Origin: Vibrio sp. 16
Lineage (GTDB): Bacteria; Pseudomonadota; Gammaproteobacteria; Enterobacterales; Vibrionaceae
Direction: 5' to 3'
Assembly (NCBI RefSeq): GCF_963681195.1
Contig: NZ_OY808997.1
Location: forward strand, 124,001-188,000
Length of the DNA stretch: 64,000 nucleotides
Under the pieces are notes generated by a model. It saw only the letters and a program-made list of their open reading frames with translations. It was not told where the DNA came from and made no database searches. Positions 18,293 through 27,669 of this stretch are shown one piece after another. Every line of letters starts with the position of its first letter. Positions within the stretch are counted from its first letter, which is position 1. Both the position numbers and the translations under genes were made by a program.

Positions 18293-21200
18293 ATGACTGC
18301 ATCGTCTATGGTGACTCCGCTAAATACCATGACTTTTCCTCTTCATGGCGCACGTCTGATTGAGGCTTCTGCGGGTACAGGTAAAACCTTTACCATCGCG
18401 GGTCTCTATTTGCGGTTGTTATTGGGGCACGGTAGTTCAGAAACCCAACATCAAACTCCGTTAACGGTCGATCAAATTTTAGTTGTAACGTTTACCGAGG
18501 CGGCAACCGCGGAGCTACGAGATCGAATTCGAGCGCGAATCCATGATGCTAGATTAGCCTTTGCCCGAGGCCAAACTCATGACCCTGTGATTCAGCCCTT
18601 GCTTGAAGAGATTGACGATCACAAGCAGGCGGCTAACATTCTTCTGCAAGCAGAACGGCAGATGGACGAAGCGGCGGTCTACACCATCCACGGCTTTTGC
18701 CAAAGAATGTTGACTCAAAACGCCTTTGAATCTGGCAGTCGATTTAACAACGAATTTGTGACCGATGAAAGCCACCTAAAAGCGCAAATTGTTGCCGACT
18801 ACTGGCGACGTAATTTTTATCCTCTGCCGATTCAATTGGCAGGTGAAGTGCGCCGAATTTGGGGATCGCCAGCTGCATTGCTGTCGGAAGTGTCCAATTA
18901 CCTAACCGGAGCGCCGCTTGCATTGTCGGTGAAAGCCATGCAGGGCAGTTTAGCGGACCTTCATCAACAAAACCTTGCGGCGATTGATGCGCTTAAAGCG
19001 CAGTGGCGATCTGGACAAGATGACTATTTAGCGTTGATCAGTGAGTCTGACATCAACAAGCGTAGCTACAGCAAAAAGTCGCTGCCAGCATGGCTAGAGG
19101 CCGTCAATGTCTGGGCCAGCACTGAGACGGTCAGTTATGACTATCCTGATAAGCTGGAAAAGTTTGCCCAAACCGTATTGATAGAAAAAACGCCGAAAGG
19201 CAGTGCGCCGCAGCACGATACTTTTATCGCGATTGACGATTTTCTTGCCAATCCAATCAGCTTAAAAGCGCCGATCTTGGCGCACGCGATTGAACATTGC
19301 CGCGAAATGCTTGCCAGCGCGAAACAGCAGAAGCAGTGGCTATCATTTGACGATTTACTCACCCAGCTATCGGCATCGATAGACGGTGATGAAATGGGCT
19401 TACTTGCTGAGCGAATTCGCACCTTGTATCCGGTAGCGATGATCGATGAGTTTCAAGATACCGATCCACTACAATACAGCATTTTTAGCCGAATCTACCT
19501 CGATTATCCTCAGTTTGGCTTGTTTATGATCGGTGACCCGAAACAAGCCATCTATGGTTTTCGCGGCGCTGATATTTTTACTTACATCAAAGCAAGAAAT
19601 CAGGTCTCTTCCCATTTCACCTTGGGCACTAACTGGCGTTCGAGCGCGGATATGGTCGCGGCGGTCAACCAAATTTTCTCTTTGCCAACAAGTCCATTTA
19701 TCTACGACCAAGACATTCCCTTTCTTCCTGTTAACCACAGTCCAAACGCTGAAAAAAGGGTTTGGACTATGGCAGGCCAAAAGCAACCCGCGCTGACGTA
19801 TTGGCTGCAAGATGCCGACGAAAAGCCACTGCCAAAAGGGGAATATTTGTCGGCAATGGCGAAAGCAACGGCGGACCAAATTCAAACCATTCTTTCAGCG
19901 GCGCAAATTGGTGAAGCCCACTTTGAAGATGGTAAAGGAGCGCATGCAGTTCAAGCCGGCGACATTGCGGTGCTGGTGAGAACTGGCAGCGAAGGACGAA
20001 TGGTGAAGGAGGCATTGGCGAAACAAGGGATCGCCAGTGTCTACCTTTCTAACCGAGACAGCGTATTCACCTCGGTGGTGGCGGCGGACTTACAACGTAT
20101 GCTGCAAGCGGTGCTGACGCCGGAAAATGATCGGGCGCTGCGAGCGAGTTTGGCGTCTGAACTGTTTGCCTTAGATGCCGGAACCCTAGACAAGCTCAAC
20201 AACGATGAAAATGAGTGGGAAAGCGCCATCAATGAGTTCAAAGAGTATCGTAAGCTTTGGGTTCAGCGAGGTGTGCTACCTATGCTGCGTAGTGTGATGA
20301 GCAAACGTCACATTGCAGAACGACTTCTCGAAGAAGACAACGGTGAGCGTAACCTGACCGACTTGATGCACATCGGCGAATTGTTGCAGCAAGCCAGTAC
20401 AGAACTGGACAGTGACCATGGGTTACTGCGTTGGTTGGCGCAAGCGATCAGCGATGCACAAAATGGGCTCGGGGGCAGCGAAGACCAAATCCAACGCTTA
20501 GAATCTGAACGTAACCTCGTCCAGATTGTGACGATTCATAAGTCGAAAGGTTTGGAATATGACTTAGTCTTTTTACCTTTTGTGCTCAGTTACCGCGAAG
20601 CAAGCGAGGCCAAATACTACGACGCGACTCAAGACAGAACCATTCTCGATATTACTAAGCATGAAGCATCCCTCAAGCAAGCGGATAAAGAGCGTTTAGC
20701 GGAGGATCTCCGCTTGATTTATGTTGCATTGACGCGTGCGGTCTATGGCTGTTTTATTGGCGCTGCACCGCTGAGAAATGGACGCTCAACCAAGGAGCCA
20801 ACCGGCGTTCACCACAGTGCGATGGGCTATCTTCTTCAAGACGGGCAAGAAGGTGGAATCAATGATTTGGCGCAAGCGATTCAAGCTCAGGTTGAAGCGT
20901 TGGAGCCAGTGGTTTGCACAGGGTTACCTGATGAGCATGAGGCGCCGTTGCACGTTGTGGCGACAGAAACAGAGACGCTTCACGCTCGCACCTTGGCGCA
21001 AAGTATCGACCGAAACTGGCGGATCACCAGTTATTCTGGCTTAGTGAAGCAAGGACACAGCCACCATGGTGATGATGCGCTAAGTGATTTGATGCGTCTG
21101 GATGTGGACTCATCCGGTGAGCAAGACGAAGACGAGCTTTTAGAGCCTGAGCAGACGATCTTTACCTTCCCACGTGGCGCAAGGCCGGGGACGTTCTTGC

Positions 21201-21913
21201 ATAGCTTATTTGAAGAGATTGAATTCACTCAGCCAGCCAGCAGTGAAGAGAATCAACAAGCGATCATCACGTTAATGGAGAGTGAGCAATTAGATCCAAG
21301 TTGGCTACCTATTTTGCAGTCGCTGATTGATACCGTATTAGCCACACCGTTAGACGGCAAATCGATCATCTTGAATCAGAAAAAGCCATCACAACGACTG
21401 GTTGAGATGGAGTTTTTACTGCCGATTGAAGTGTTATCAGCACCCGCCTTAAATCGCGTTATTCAACGTCACGATCCGCTCTCGGCGAAAGCGGGGGATC
21501 TTGGTTTTCAAAACGTACAAGGGATGCTAAAGGGCTTTATCGATTTGGTCTTTGAAGACAAGGGTAAATACTACGTCTTGGACTGGAAATCGAACCATTT
21601 GGGGGACGATGTTTCTTACTATCATGGCGAGGCGCTAAAAGCCGCGATGGCCGATCACCGCTACGACTTGCAGTACCAGATTTATGCATTGGCGCTGCAC
21701 CGTTTCTTGCGTAGCCGCTTGCCCAACTACGATTATCAGCAACATTTTGGTGGCGTTTACTACCTATTTTTACGTGGTATGGACGGCGAGAGCAGCCATG
21801 GTATCTTCTCGGCAAAACCGAGCTTGGAGTTTCTCGATGATATGGATCGCTTGATTGACGGCTTACCCATTGATACCAAATACAACAGTGCAGGTCAGGG
21901 GGAGTTAATCTGA
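18293..21913 (+). CDS. recB: Exodeoxyribonuclease V subunit beta RecB
   Basis: This 1206-residue UvrD-type 3'-5' helicase and nuclease is part of RecBCD. Walker A is EASAGTGKTFT (24-34). Walker B and motif III are in AMIDEFQDTDPLQYSIF. Motif V is VTIHKSKGLEYDLVFLPF and motif VI is RLIYVALTRAVYG. The C-terminal nuclease domain carries GFIDLVFEDKGKYYVLDWKS with the DWK catalytic motif. I chose ATG 18293 over the TTG-like start at 18260 because family proteins begin a few residues before this point. The stop overlaps the recD start by one base. Confidence 0.96.
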   Translation: MTASSMVTPLNTMTFPLHGARLIEASAGTGKTFTIAGLYLRLLLGHGSSETQHQTPLTVDQILVVTFTEAATAELRDRIRARIHDARLAFARGQTHDPVIQPLLEEIDDHKQAANILLQAERQMDEAAVYTIHGFCQRMLTQNAFESGSRFNNEFVTDESHLKAQIVADYWRRNFYPLPIQLAGEVRRIWGSPAALLSEVSNYLTGAPLALSVKAMQGSLADLHQQNLAAIDALKAQWRSGQDDYLALISESDINKRSYSKKSLPAWLEAVNVWASTETVSYDYPDKLEKFAQTVLIEKTPKGSAPQHDTFIAIDDFLANPISLKAPILAHAIEHCREMLASAKQQKQWLSFDDLLTQLSASIDGDEMGLLAERIRTLYPVAMIDEFQDTDPLQYSIFSRIYLDYPQFGLFMIGDPKQAIYGFRGADIFTYIKARNQVSSHFTLGTNWRSSADMVAAVNQIFSLPTSPFIYDQDIPFLPVNHSPNAEKRVWTMAGQKQPALTYWLQDADEKPLPKGEYLSAMAKATADQIQTILSAAQIGEAHFEDGKGAHAVQAGDIAVLVRTGSEGRMVKEALAKQGIASVYLSNRDSVFTSVVAADLQRMLQAVLTPENDRALRASLASELFALDAGTLDKLNNDENEWESAINEFKEYRKLWVQRGVLPMLRSVMSKRHIAERLLEEDNGERNLTDLMHIGELLQQASTELDSDHGLLRWLAQAISDAQNGLGGSEDQIQRLESERNLVQIVTIHKSKGLEYDLVFLPFVLSYREASEAKYYDATQDRTILDITKHEASLKQADKERLAEDLRLIYVALTRAVYGCFIGAAPLRNGRSTKEPTGVHHSAMGYLLQDGQEGGINDLAQAIQAQVEALEPVVCTGLPDEHEAPLHVVATETETLHARTLAQSIDRNWRITSYSGLVKQGHSHHGDDALSDLMRLDVDSSGEQDEDELLEPEQTIFTFPRGARPGTFLHSLFEEIEFTQPASSEENQQAIITLMESEQLDPSWLPILQSLIDTVLATPLDGKSIILNQKKPSQRLVEMEFLLPIEVLSAPALNRVIQRHDPLSAKAGDLGFQNVQGMLKGFIDLVFEDKGKYYVLDWKSNHLGDDVSYYHGEALKAAMADHRYDLQYQIYALALHRFLRSRLPNYDYQQHFGGVYYLFLRGMDGESSHGIFSAKPSLEFLDDMDRLIDGLPIDTKYNSAGQGELI

Positions 21914-24006
21914 TGGCATCACCACTCATTTCAACATTAGAACAGCTTGCTCACAAAGGTTCATTACGTCAATTGGACTATCAGTTTGCGCGATTTATTT
22001 ACGCTCAATCCAATGATGAAGCGTTGGCGTTTATATCCGGTGTGGTCAGTAGCGAATTGGGCAAAGGCCATGTCTGTTTGCCGCTGTTTGATGGGGAAGG
22101 TCAAGCTGTCGACTTGGCGAGTAAACTGGGCTTGTTTGGTGACGGTGCAATGGCGCTGAACTTATTATTAGTCGGTGTTGACTGGATCAAACTGCTAGAA
22201 AGCTCGCCATGGGTGGCAAAAAGTGCCCAAGCCCTGCCATTGGTCTTTGATGGCGAACGGCTTTATCTGCATCGTTATTGGCATTACGAAGTGACGTTGG
22301 CTGAGCGGTTAAATAGCTTTGGGACACCCATGATCCTAAAGCCCGCTGAACAGCAAAAGCTGACTGAACTTCTTAATCATTTGTTTGCCAGAAATTATCG
22401 CTATTTGTATGAAAGTATTAAAAATTACCCTTCTCTGACTGCAGTTCAAAGGCAGCAGTTAGTGTGTGACCATTTGGACGTGGTGGCAGAGGAACAGATC
22501 GATTGGTCTGCCATAGGCCAAAAGCTCGCAGAGGTGCGAACCATCGAGCAATTATCAGTGCTCGATGAACTTGTCCCACAGGCTGCGTGTGTAAACTGGC
22601 AAAAAGTGGCGGCGGCGGTGGCATTAACGCGTCAATTCGCAGTTATTTCGGGTGGACCTGGTACGGGCAAAACGACGACGGTGACCAAATTACTGGCAGC
22701 GCTTATCGAACAGGCTAAACAATCTGGCGATGTGCCGACCATCAAACTGGTTGCGCCAACGGGCAAAGCCGCAGCGCGATTGACTGAGTCAATAGGTAAA
22801 GCCATCTCACAGTTACCCGTTGACCCTAAGCTCAAAGAGGCGATTCCAACCGATGCAAGCACGCTTCATCGCTTGTTGGGCGCTTTGCCAAACAGCGCTG
22901 AATTTCGCCATAACCAAAACAACCCGTTACACCTCGATATTTTGGTTGTCGATGAAGCGTCAATGGTCGATTTGCCTATGATGTACAAATTGGTCGACGC
23001 TCTGCCCAAACATGCGCGACTGATATTGCTAGGGGACAAGGATCAGCTGGCCTCAGTGGAAGCGGGGGCGGTGCTTGGTGATATCTGCTCATTCCATCAA
23101 TTTGGCTATGGCAGTGCTCAAGCTCAGCAGATCAGCCAACTGACGGGATATCAAACCTTGGCACATAGCCATCATAACGCCGCGACCATTGCCGATAGCT
23201 TATGCATGCTACAAAAAAGCTACCGATTTGACGCTCGTTCGGGGATCGGTCAGCTAGCGAAAGCGATCAATGCGGGCTCGGCACAGCAAGTGGATTGGGT
23301 TTGGCAAAAAGAGTTTACTGACATCGCTAAATTCCCCATTGATAGCCAACACTACAGTCAGATGGTTCAGAGCTTGGTGAGTGAGTATCGCGTTTACTTA
23401 AAGCGTATTGAGCAGACATTGCCTCATCCTGAAACCGGTAAGCTTGAAACTACCAAGCAAATGGCGAAAGCGGCACTGGACGCCTTTAGCCGATGCCGAC
23501 TTTTGTGCGCGATTCGCGAAGGTGACTTTGGCGTATCTGGATTAAACCAGCGCATTGAGCGAGCGTTACTTAATCGCAAGCTAATTCAAGTTCAAGACGA
23601 GCTTTGGTATCACGGTAGGCCAGTGATGGTGACGCGAAACGATCACGCGCTGGGTCTGTACAATGGTGACATTGGGCTGTGCATTCGCGATGAACAAGAG
23701 GGCAAGCTGAAAGTCTTCTTTGAGTTACCTGATGGCAGTGTCAAAGCGGTGTTACCGAGCCGAGTGCCCGAGCATGAAACGGCGTACGCTATGACGATCC
23801 ATAAATCTCAGGGAAGTGAGTTCGAGCATACGCTAATGATCCTACCGCCAGACTTTACGCCAATACTGACTCGAGAACTTATTTATACCGGTATTACCCG
23901 AGCTAAAAAGCGTTTGAGTTTGTATATCGATGAGCGAGTGATGAAGCGAGGTATTCGAGTTCAAACTGAACGGGCGAGTGGTCTAATAAAGCGTCTGAGT
24001 GAGTGA
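21913..24006 (+). CDS. recD: Exodeoxyribonuclease V subunit alpha RecD
   Basis: This 697-residue RecD is the 5'-3' helicase and fast motor of RecBCD. Walker A is ISGGPGTGKTTTV near residue 245. Walker B is ILVVDEASMVDLPMM. Motif III is LILLGDKDQLASVEAGAVLG, motif V is YAMTIHKSQGSEF, and motif VI is IYTGITRAKKRLSLYI. It is longer than E. coli RecD (608), with an insert after motif III around YGSAQAQQISQLTGYQTLAH. Its start is coupled to the recB stop (TGATG). Confidence 0.96.
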   Translation: MASPLISTLEQLAHKGSLRQLDYQFARFIYAQSNDEALAFISGVVSSELGKGHVCLPLFDGEGQAVDLASKLGLFGDGAMALNLLLVGVDWIKLLESSPWVAKSAQALPLVFDGERLYLHRYWHYEVTLAERLNSFGTPMILKPAEQQKLTELLNHLFARNYRYLYESIKNYPSLTAVQRQQLVCDHLDVVAEEQIDWSAIGQKLAEVRTIEQLSVLDELVPQAACVNWQKVAAAVALTRQFAVISGGPGTGKTTTVTKLLAALIEQAKQSGDVPTIKLVAPTGKAAARLTESIGKAISQLPVDPKLKEAIPTDASTLHRLLGALPNSAEFRHNQNNPLHLDILVVDEASMVDLPMMYKLVDALPKHARLILLGDKDQLASVEAGAVLGDICSFHQFGYGSAQAQQISQLTGYQTLAHSHHNAATIADSLCMLQKSYRFDARSGIGQLAKAINAGSAQQVDWVWQKEFTDIAKFPIDSQHYSQMVQSLVSEYRVYLKRIEQTLPHPETGKLETTKQMAKAALDAFSRCRLLCAIREGDFGVSGLNQRIERALLNRKLIQVQDELWYHGRPVMVTRNDHALGLYNGDIGLCIRDEQEGKLKVFFELPDGSVKAVLPSRVPEHETAYAMTIHKSQGSEFEHTLMILPPDFTPILTRELIYTGITRAKKRLSLYIDERVMKRGIRVQTERASGLIKRLSE

Positions 24007-24008
24007 GG

Positions 24009-24031
24009 CGCTTAACCATCCCTGGTTAGCG
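24009..24031. terminator. Weak hairpin after recD
   Basis: CGCTTAACC (24009-24017) pairs with GGTTAGCG (24024-24031) with one bulged T. No T-tract follows on either strand. It sits between recD and the convergent small gene, so it may only mark the 3' ends. Confidence 0.35.
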
Positions 24032-24048
24032 AAATGAGTGTGCAGCGT

Positions 24049-24228
24049 TTAAGCAAGAGCGGTTGAAAAAGAGATACTGCGGATTTGATACTTTTCTTGG
24101 TAGTTCAAGATAAAGGCTTTCAAACCTTCCGTAACGGGAAAGACACAGTGTACATCTAAGCCTTCTAGCAGTTCATTGTCCGCCATATCCCAAAAGCTCT
24201 GGACTGAGTTACAAATAATAGTTTTCAT
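24049..24228 (-). CDS. Small hypothetical protein, 59 residues
   Basis: This short leftward frame converges on recD. It starts with ATG at 24228 and ends in TAA at 24049. The product begins MKTIICNSVQSFWDMADNEL and ends RSISFSTALA. It has ordinary protein composition, no membrane segment and two cysteines. A central stretch, GLDVHCVFPVTEGLKAFIL, reads like a small globular fold. A weak ribosome site (TAAGAGC) lies 8-14 nt upstream. I do not recognise the family. Protein-like composition and a gene-sized gap otherwise lacking content support a real gene, but function is unknown. Confidence 0.6.
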   Translation of the reverse strand: MKTIICNSVQSFWDMADNELLEGLDVHCVFPVTEGLKAFILNYQEKYQIRSISFSTALA

Positions 24229-24314
24229 CGAATAGTGCTCTTAGTGACGTTGTTATCAACCTAAAGCAATCCGTGCAACCTAACTTGAAAAGTTAAGTAG
24301 AGATGAGTCCCATG

Positions 24315-24342
24315 GGCTCCTTGAACAAGGAGCCGAAATTTT
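24315..24342. terminator. Perfect hairpin in the recD-argA interval
   Basis: GGCTCCTT (24315-24322) pairs perfectly with AAGGAGCC (24327-24334) across GAAC. On the plus strand GAAATTTT follows. It lies 309 nt after recD and 87 nt upstream of the small leftward gene, so it is either a weak plus-strand terminator or a leader structure for that gene. An additional TAACTT-GAA-AAGTTA inverted repeat is at 24281-24295. Confidence 0.45.
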
Positions 24343-24432
24343 AACCAAATGAAGATATGAAATAAAGGGAATAAAGTAGGTTTTTTATGTCAATTTTATG
24401 AAATTATGTCTCCAATGTGAGAATTTCATAAC

Positions 24433-25770
24433 CTAGAGCTCGATCGCAAGCACTTTGGACTTTCTTTGGTAGTTGTACAAGTTTTGCTTCTGTGAAGGTA
24501 GAAAGTTGACATCCATTTCATGGAAACCCTGTTCCCTGAACCAATGTAGGCTGTGTGTCGTCAACACAAATATCTGCTTAATGCCTTGCGCTTTTGATTG
24601 TAGACGCATGTGGTTAAACAGCAGCAAACCACGGTTCCCATCGCGATATTCCGGGTGGATCGCGACACAAGCCATTTCCGCCATTTTCTCTTCAGGGTAC
24701 GGGTAGAGTGCTGCGCAGCCAATGATCAAACCATCTTTCTCGATAATGGTGAACTGGTGGATCTCTTGCTCAAGCTGTTCACGAGAGCGGCGCACCAAAA
24801 TGCCTTGCTCTTCTAATGGGCGAATCAAATCCAAAATCCCCCCGATATCATCAATATCCGCTTGTCTGACTTGTTCAGCACTGGCTTGAACCACTTGGGT
24901 GCCGATTCCGTCTAATGAGAACAGCTCTTGTACTAAGGCTCCGTCGACTTTATAGCTGACTAAGTGGCTACGAGGTACACCAGCATGACATGCTGAGATG
25001 GCCGCTCGAAGAAAGCGCAATGTACCTGAAGAGTTATCGCTGCTTGCGTCGATATCTTGTTCTAGTTTTTGCAGTATTTGCTCGGCTTCGCGAGGGAAGA
25101 GCTCCGCGACCGCATCTCCGTTTTCATCAATAATGCCTTGCTCAGAACAAAAGCCGATCAGTTTGTCTGCTTTGAGTTTGATCGCGACTTGAGTCGCAAC
25201 CTCTTCAGAGAGGAGATTAAATGACTCCCCAGTTACCGAGCTCGCGATTGGACCGAGCAAGACAATAGAGCCTTGATCGAGCATTCTGTTGATGCCTTCC
25301 ACATCGATGCGACGAATACGACCACTGTGGCAGTAATCAATGCCGTCATCAACGCCCAATGGCTGAGAGATAATAAAGTTTCCACTCACCACATTCAGTT
25401 GAGTGCCTGCCATAGGCGTATTGCTTAAGCTCATCGAAAGTTGCGCTGTGATGGCTAGCTGAAGTTGCCCAGACGCTTGCATGACATAGTTGAGTGACGT
25501 TTCATCGGTCACTCGAATGCCTTTGTGATAGGGTGAGTTGTGGTTATTTTGCTGTAAGATGGCATTGATCTGCGGGCGAGCACCATGGACTAAGACGATC
25601 TTAACCCCAAGGCTATGTAACAAAGCTAAATCGCTAATAATGTTTGAAAAATTCCCATCTGCGACCGCTTCACCGCCCAGCATGATGACCATGGTTTTAC
25701 CGCGGTGTGCGTTAACATAAGGAACGGACTGTCTGAATCCTTTTACGAGTGCTGTGTTTCTTATTTTCAT
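24433..25770 (-). CDS. argA: N-acetylglutamate synthase ArgA
   Basis: This 445-residue enzyme acetylates glutamate with acetyl-CoA, the first step of arginine synthesis. The N-terminal amino-acid-kinase-like domain shows [18 protein letters not shown] and [11 protein letters not shown]. The C-terminal GNAT domain carries [20 protein letters not shown] and [11 protein letters not shown], the acetyl-CoA loop. The length matches E. coli ArgA (443). It follows recBCD as in enterobacteria. Two tandem ARG-box-like sites start 12 nt upstream of the ATG, which indicates ArgR repression in addition to the feedback inhibition by arginine known for the family. Confidence 0.97.
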   Translation of the reverse strand: MKIRNTALVKGFRQSVPYVNAHRGKTMVIMLGGEAVADGNFSNIISDLALLHSLGVKIVLVHGARPQINAILQQNNHNSPYHKGIRVTDETSLNYVMQASGQLQLAITAQLSMSLSNTPMAGTQLNVVSGNFIISQPLGVDDGIDYCHSGRIRRIDVEGINRMLDQGSIVLLGPIASSVTGESFNLLSEEVATQVAIKLKADKLIGFCSEQGIIDENGDAVAELFPREAEQILQKLEQDIDASSDNSSGTLRFLRAAISACHAGVPRSHLVSYKVDGALVQELFSLDGIGTQVVQASAEQVRQADIDDIGGILDLIRPLEEQGILVRRSREQLEQEIHQFTIIEKDGLIIGCAALYPYPEEKMAEMACVAIHPEYRDGNRGLLLFNHMRLQSKAQGIKQIFVLTTHSLHWFREQGFHEMDVNFLPSQKQNLYNYQRKSKVLAIEL

Positions 25771-25781
25771 GGTACGACTTG

Positions 25782-25799
25782 AGTGAATTTATATTTAAT
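25782..25799. promoter_or_regulatory. ARG box 1 upstream of argA
   Basis: AGTGAATTTATATTTAAT matches the ArgR consensus WNTGAATWWWWATTCANW at 17 of 18 positions. It lies 12 nt from the argA ATG and 3 nt from a second box, the spacing seen in E. coli arg operators. Confidence 0.8.
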
Positions 25800-25802
25800 A
25801 AT

Positions 25803-25820
25803 ACTGCAATTTTATTCCTT
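25803..25820. promoter_or_regulatory. ARG box 2 upstream of argA
   Basis: ACTGCAATTTTATTCCTT matches the ArgR consensus at about 15 of 18 positions. Exactly 3 nt separate it from box 1. The pair would bind one ArgR hexamer. Confidence 0.65.
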
Positions 25821-26006
25821 TTTGGGCAAGCGGTATTTTGGAACAATTGTCAAAAAGCTATTTACAGAGAGTGGTTCTGTTTATCGTTAAGTGGTATAGA
25901 ATGACCCAACATGTCCGGTATGTTGGTATTGAACCAACTTATGGCCTGATTTCGTCGTACACTAGTAGAAGGTGAGCTTATCAGTAGCGCAACGGTCAAG
26001 AACAAA

Positions 26007-26411
26007 GTGGACAATTCGAGTTCTTATAAAAAGAAAATAGTCGAGCGTACGATTCAACTGCTTTTTATCGCGGTATTCGCTGCAGTGGTCGCGCTGTCTA
26101 TTCCTCTGTATCAACACTATCTTTCGGTCACGTTTCCTAAGTCGAGCGTATTTGGCACTTGGATTGAGCAAGATGTAGCGCTCTATTCTGCCGAAGAGTT
26201 CACCTTGGGACCGAATGGCGTTTCCATCAACGGCGGTATTGTCGATACAGAGTTCAGCTTTGATGGTCAGTTCGTTGAGTATCGCGTCGGAGACTCCGTT
26301 CGCCGTTATAAAATGCTCAATGAATCCTTTAGTGAGATGAAGTTAGTCTCCCAGGCGCATTATCAACCCGTGTTTCGTTTGTCAGAAAAATTCAAAAATA
26401 ACATTCGTTAA
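26007..26411 (+). CDS. DUF2850 family membrane-anchored protein
   Basis: This 134-residue protein has one N-terminal membrane helix (QLLFIAVFAAVVALSIPL, about 17-34). A soluble domain follows, containing VFGTWIEQDVALYSAEEF and VRRYKMLNESFSEMKLV. This pattern is the Vibrio DUF2850 family; function is unknown. The GTG start at 26007 has no clear ribosome site. The frame is open upstream, and AAGGTGAG at 25969-25976 sits 3 nt before an in-frame ATC at 25980, which could be a rare start adding nine residues. It occupies the argA-mltA interval where E. coli has amiC. Confidence 0.75.
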   Translation: MDNSSSYKKKIVERTIQLLFIAVFAAVVALSIPLYQHYLSVTFPKSSVFGTWIEQDVALYSAEEFTLGPNGVSINGGIVDTEFSFDGQFVEYRVGDSVRRYKMLNESFSEMKLVSQAHYQPVFRLSEKFKNNIR

Positions 26412-26480
26412 CCTCTCTTTGATTGCGCAATTTGGCTCAGTTTGTCATGCTGAGCCCATTGCTGGAGAGGAATCTAACCT

Positions 26481-27584
26481 GTGTTAAAAAAATATCTTCC
26501 TATCGTTGCAGCCACCGTACTATTTGGCTGCGCACAACCAACCGAGCGAGCTCAACAATATCGTGATGGTGAATTCAATTCGATTTTGAATAAAACGGCA
26601 GTGGTCGAGTCCGACAAGCCGCGTGATTTTACCGAGTTCCACCGTCAAGCCGAGCAAGTGGTTGTGAATTCCCCGTCCATGGCTGCGTTGTATCAACCGC
26701 TCTACGAGAAGCTCAATGAGTGGGTGTTGCTAAGTGGTGAGCCAAGCGAGCTAAGCCAATTTGGTATTCAAACCGCGCAATTAGGTGGCGGTGACAAACA
26801 AGGTAATGTGCTTTTTACAGGCTACTTTTCGCCAGTTATGGAGCTGCGCCACCAACCGAACGAAACATATAAATACCCTGTGTATCGCAAACCCAACTGT
26901 GAGGTCGAGTGCCCAACTCGCGCTGAAATCTATTCAGGTGCATTGGAAGGGTTAGGGCTTGAGCTCGGTTATGCAGCCAACATGATCGATCCCTTTTTAA
27001 TGGAAGTTCAGGGGAGTGGCTTTGTTCATTTTGAAGATGACGACACACTTGAATACTTTGCCTACGGCGGTAAAAACAACAAGGCCTACGTTAGTATTGG
27101 TCGAGTGCTGATTGAGCGTGGTGAAGTCCCACGCGAGAAAATGTCGATGAAAGCCATAAAGGAGTGGGTGCTTGCCAATGATGAAGCGACGGTCCGTGAG
27201 TTGTTAGAGCAAAACCCGTCTTATGTATTCTTTAGCCCTAGAGCTGATGCACCTGTGACAGGTTCCGCAGGGATCCCACTGTTGCCTATGGCGTCGGTGG
27301 CGGGCGATCGTTCTATCTTCCCGATGGGCACCCCTATTTTAGCCGAGGTGCCGTTACTCAAACCGGATGGCACTTGGAGCGGTGCTCACCAATTACGCTT
27401 ACTGATTGTGCTTGATACCGGTGGTGCGGTGAAACAGAACCACCTTGACCTCTACCATGGAATGGGGCCAAGAGCGGGCACTGAAGCTGGTCACTACAAG
27501 CATTTTGGTCGAGTGTGGAAATTAGGCCTAGAGGGCACTGCCACGCAAGCGCCTTGGGCATTGCCGCCAGAGAATCTACAATAG
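26481..27584 (+). CDS. mltA: Membrane-bound lytic murein transglycosylase A
   Basis: This 367-residue lipoprotein has a signal peptide ending in the lipobox LFGC (Cys17). MltA cleaves glycan strands of peptidoglycan to 1,6-anhydro ends at the outer membrane. Family motifs are GNVLFTGYFSPVMELR, MEVQGSGFVHFEDD and the C-terminal 3D domain LLIVLDTGGAVKQNHLDLYH with the catalytic aspartate. The start is GTG with GGAGAGGAA upstream. The length agrees with E. coli MltA (365). A strong terminator follows. Confidence 0.96.
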   Translation: MLKKYLPIVAATVLFGCAQPTERAQQYRDGEFNSILNKTAVVESDKPRDFTEFHRQAEQVVVNSPSMAALYQPLYEKLNEWVLLSGEPSELSQFGIQTAQLGGGDKQGNVLFTGYFSPVMELRHQPNETYKYPVYRKPNCEVECPTRAEIYSGALEGLGLELGYAANMIDPFLMEVQGSGFVHFEDDDTLEYFAYGGKNNKAYVSIGRVLIERGEVPREKMSMKAIKEWVLANDEATVRELLEQNPSYVFFSPRADAPVTGSAGIPLLPMASVAGDRSIFPMGTPILAEVPLLKPDGTWSGAHQLRLLIVLDTGGAVKQNHLDLYHGMGPRAGTEAGHYKHFGRVWKLGLEGTATQAPWALPPENLQ

Positions 27585-27608
27585 GCGTTCTCATCTAGAC
27601 TTTTCAAT

Positions 27609-27641
27609 AAAGAGTGCGTATAAATCGCACTCTTTGTTTTT
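27609..27641 (+). terminator. Rho-independent terminator of mltA
   Basis: AAAGAGTGCG pairs perfectly with CGCACTCTTT across a 7-nt loop and is followed by GTTTTT. Confidence 0.92.
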
Positions 27642-27669
27642 GTACTCGAACCTAGCGGAAGATAGCACC

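Noticed and set aside
19469..19885. 138-codon frame antisense to recB
   Set aside because: It lies wholly inside recB opposite conserved helicase motifs and has no plausible domain.
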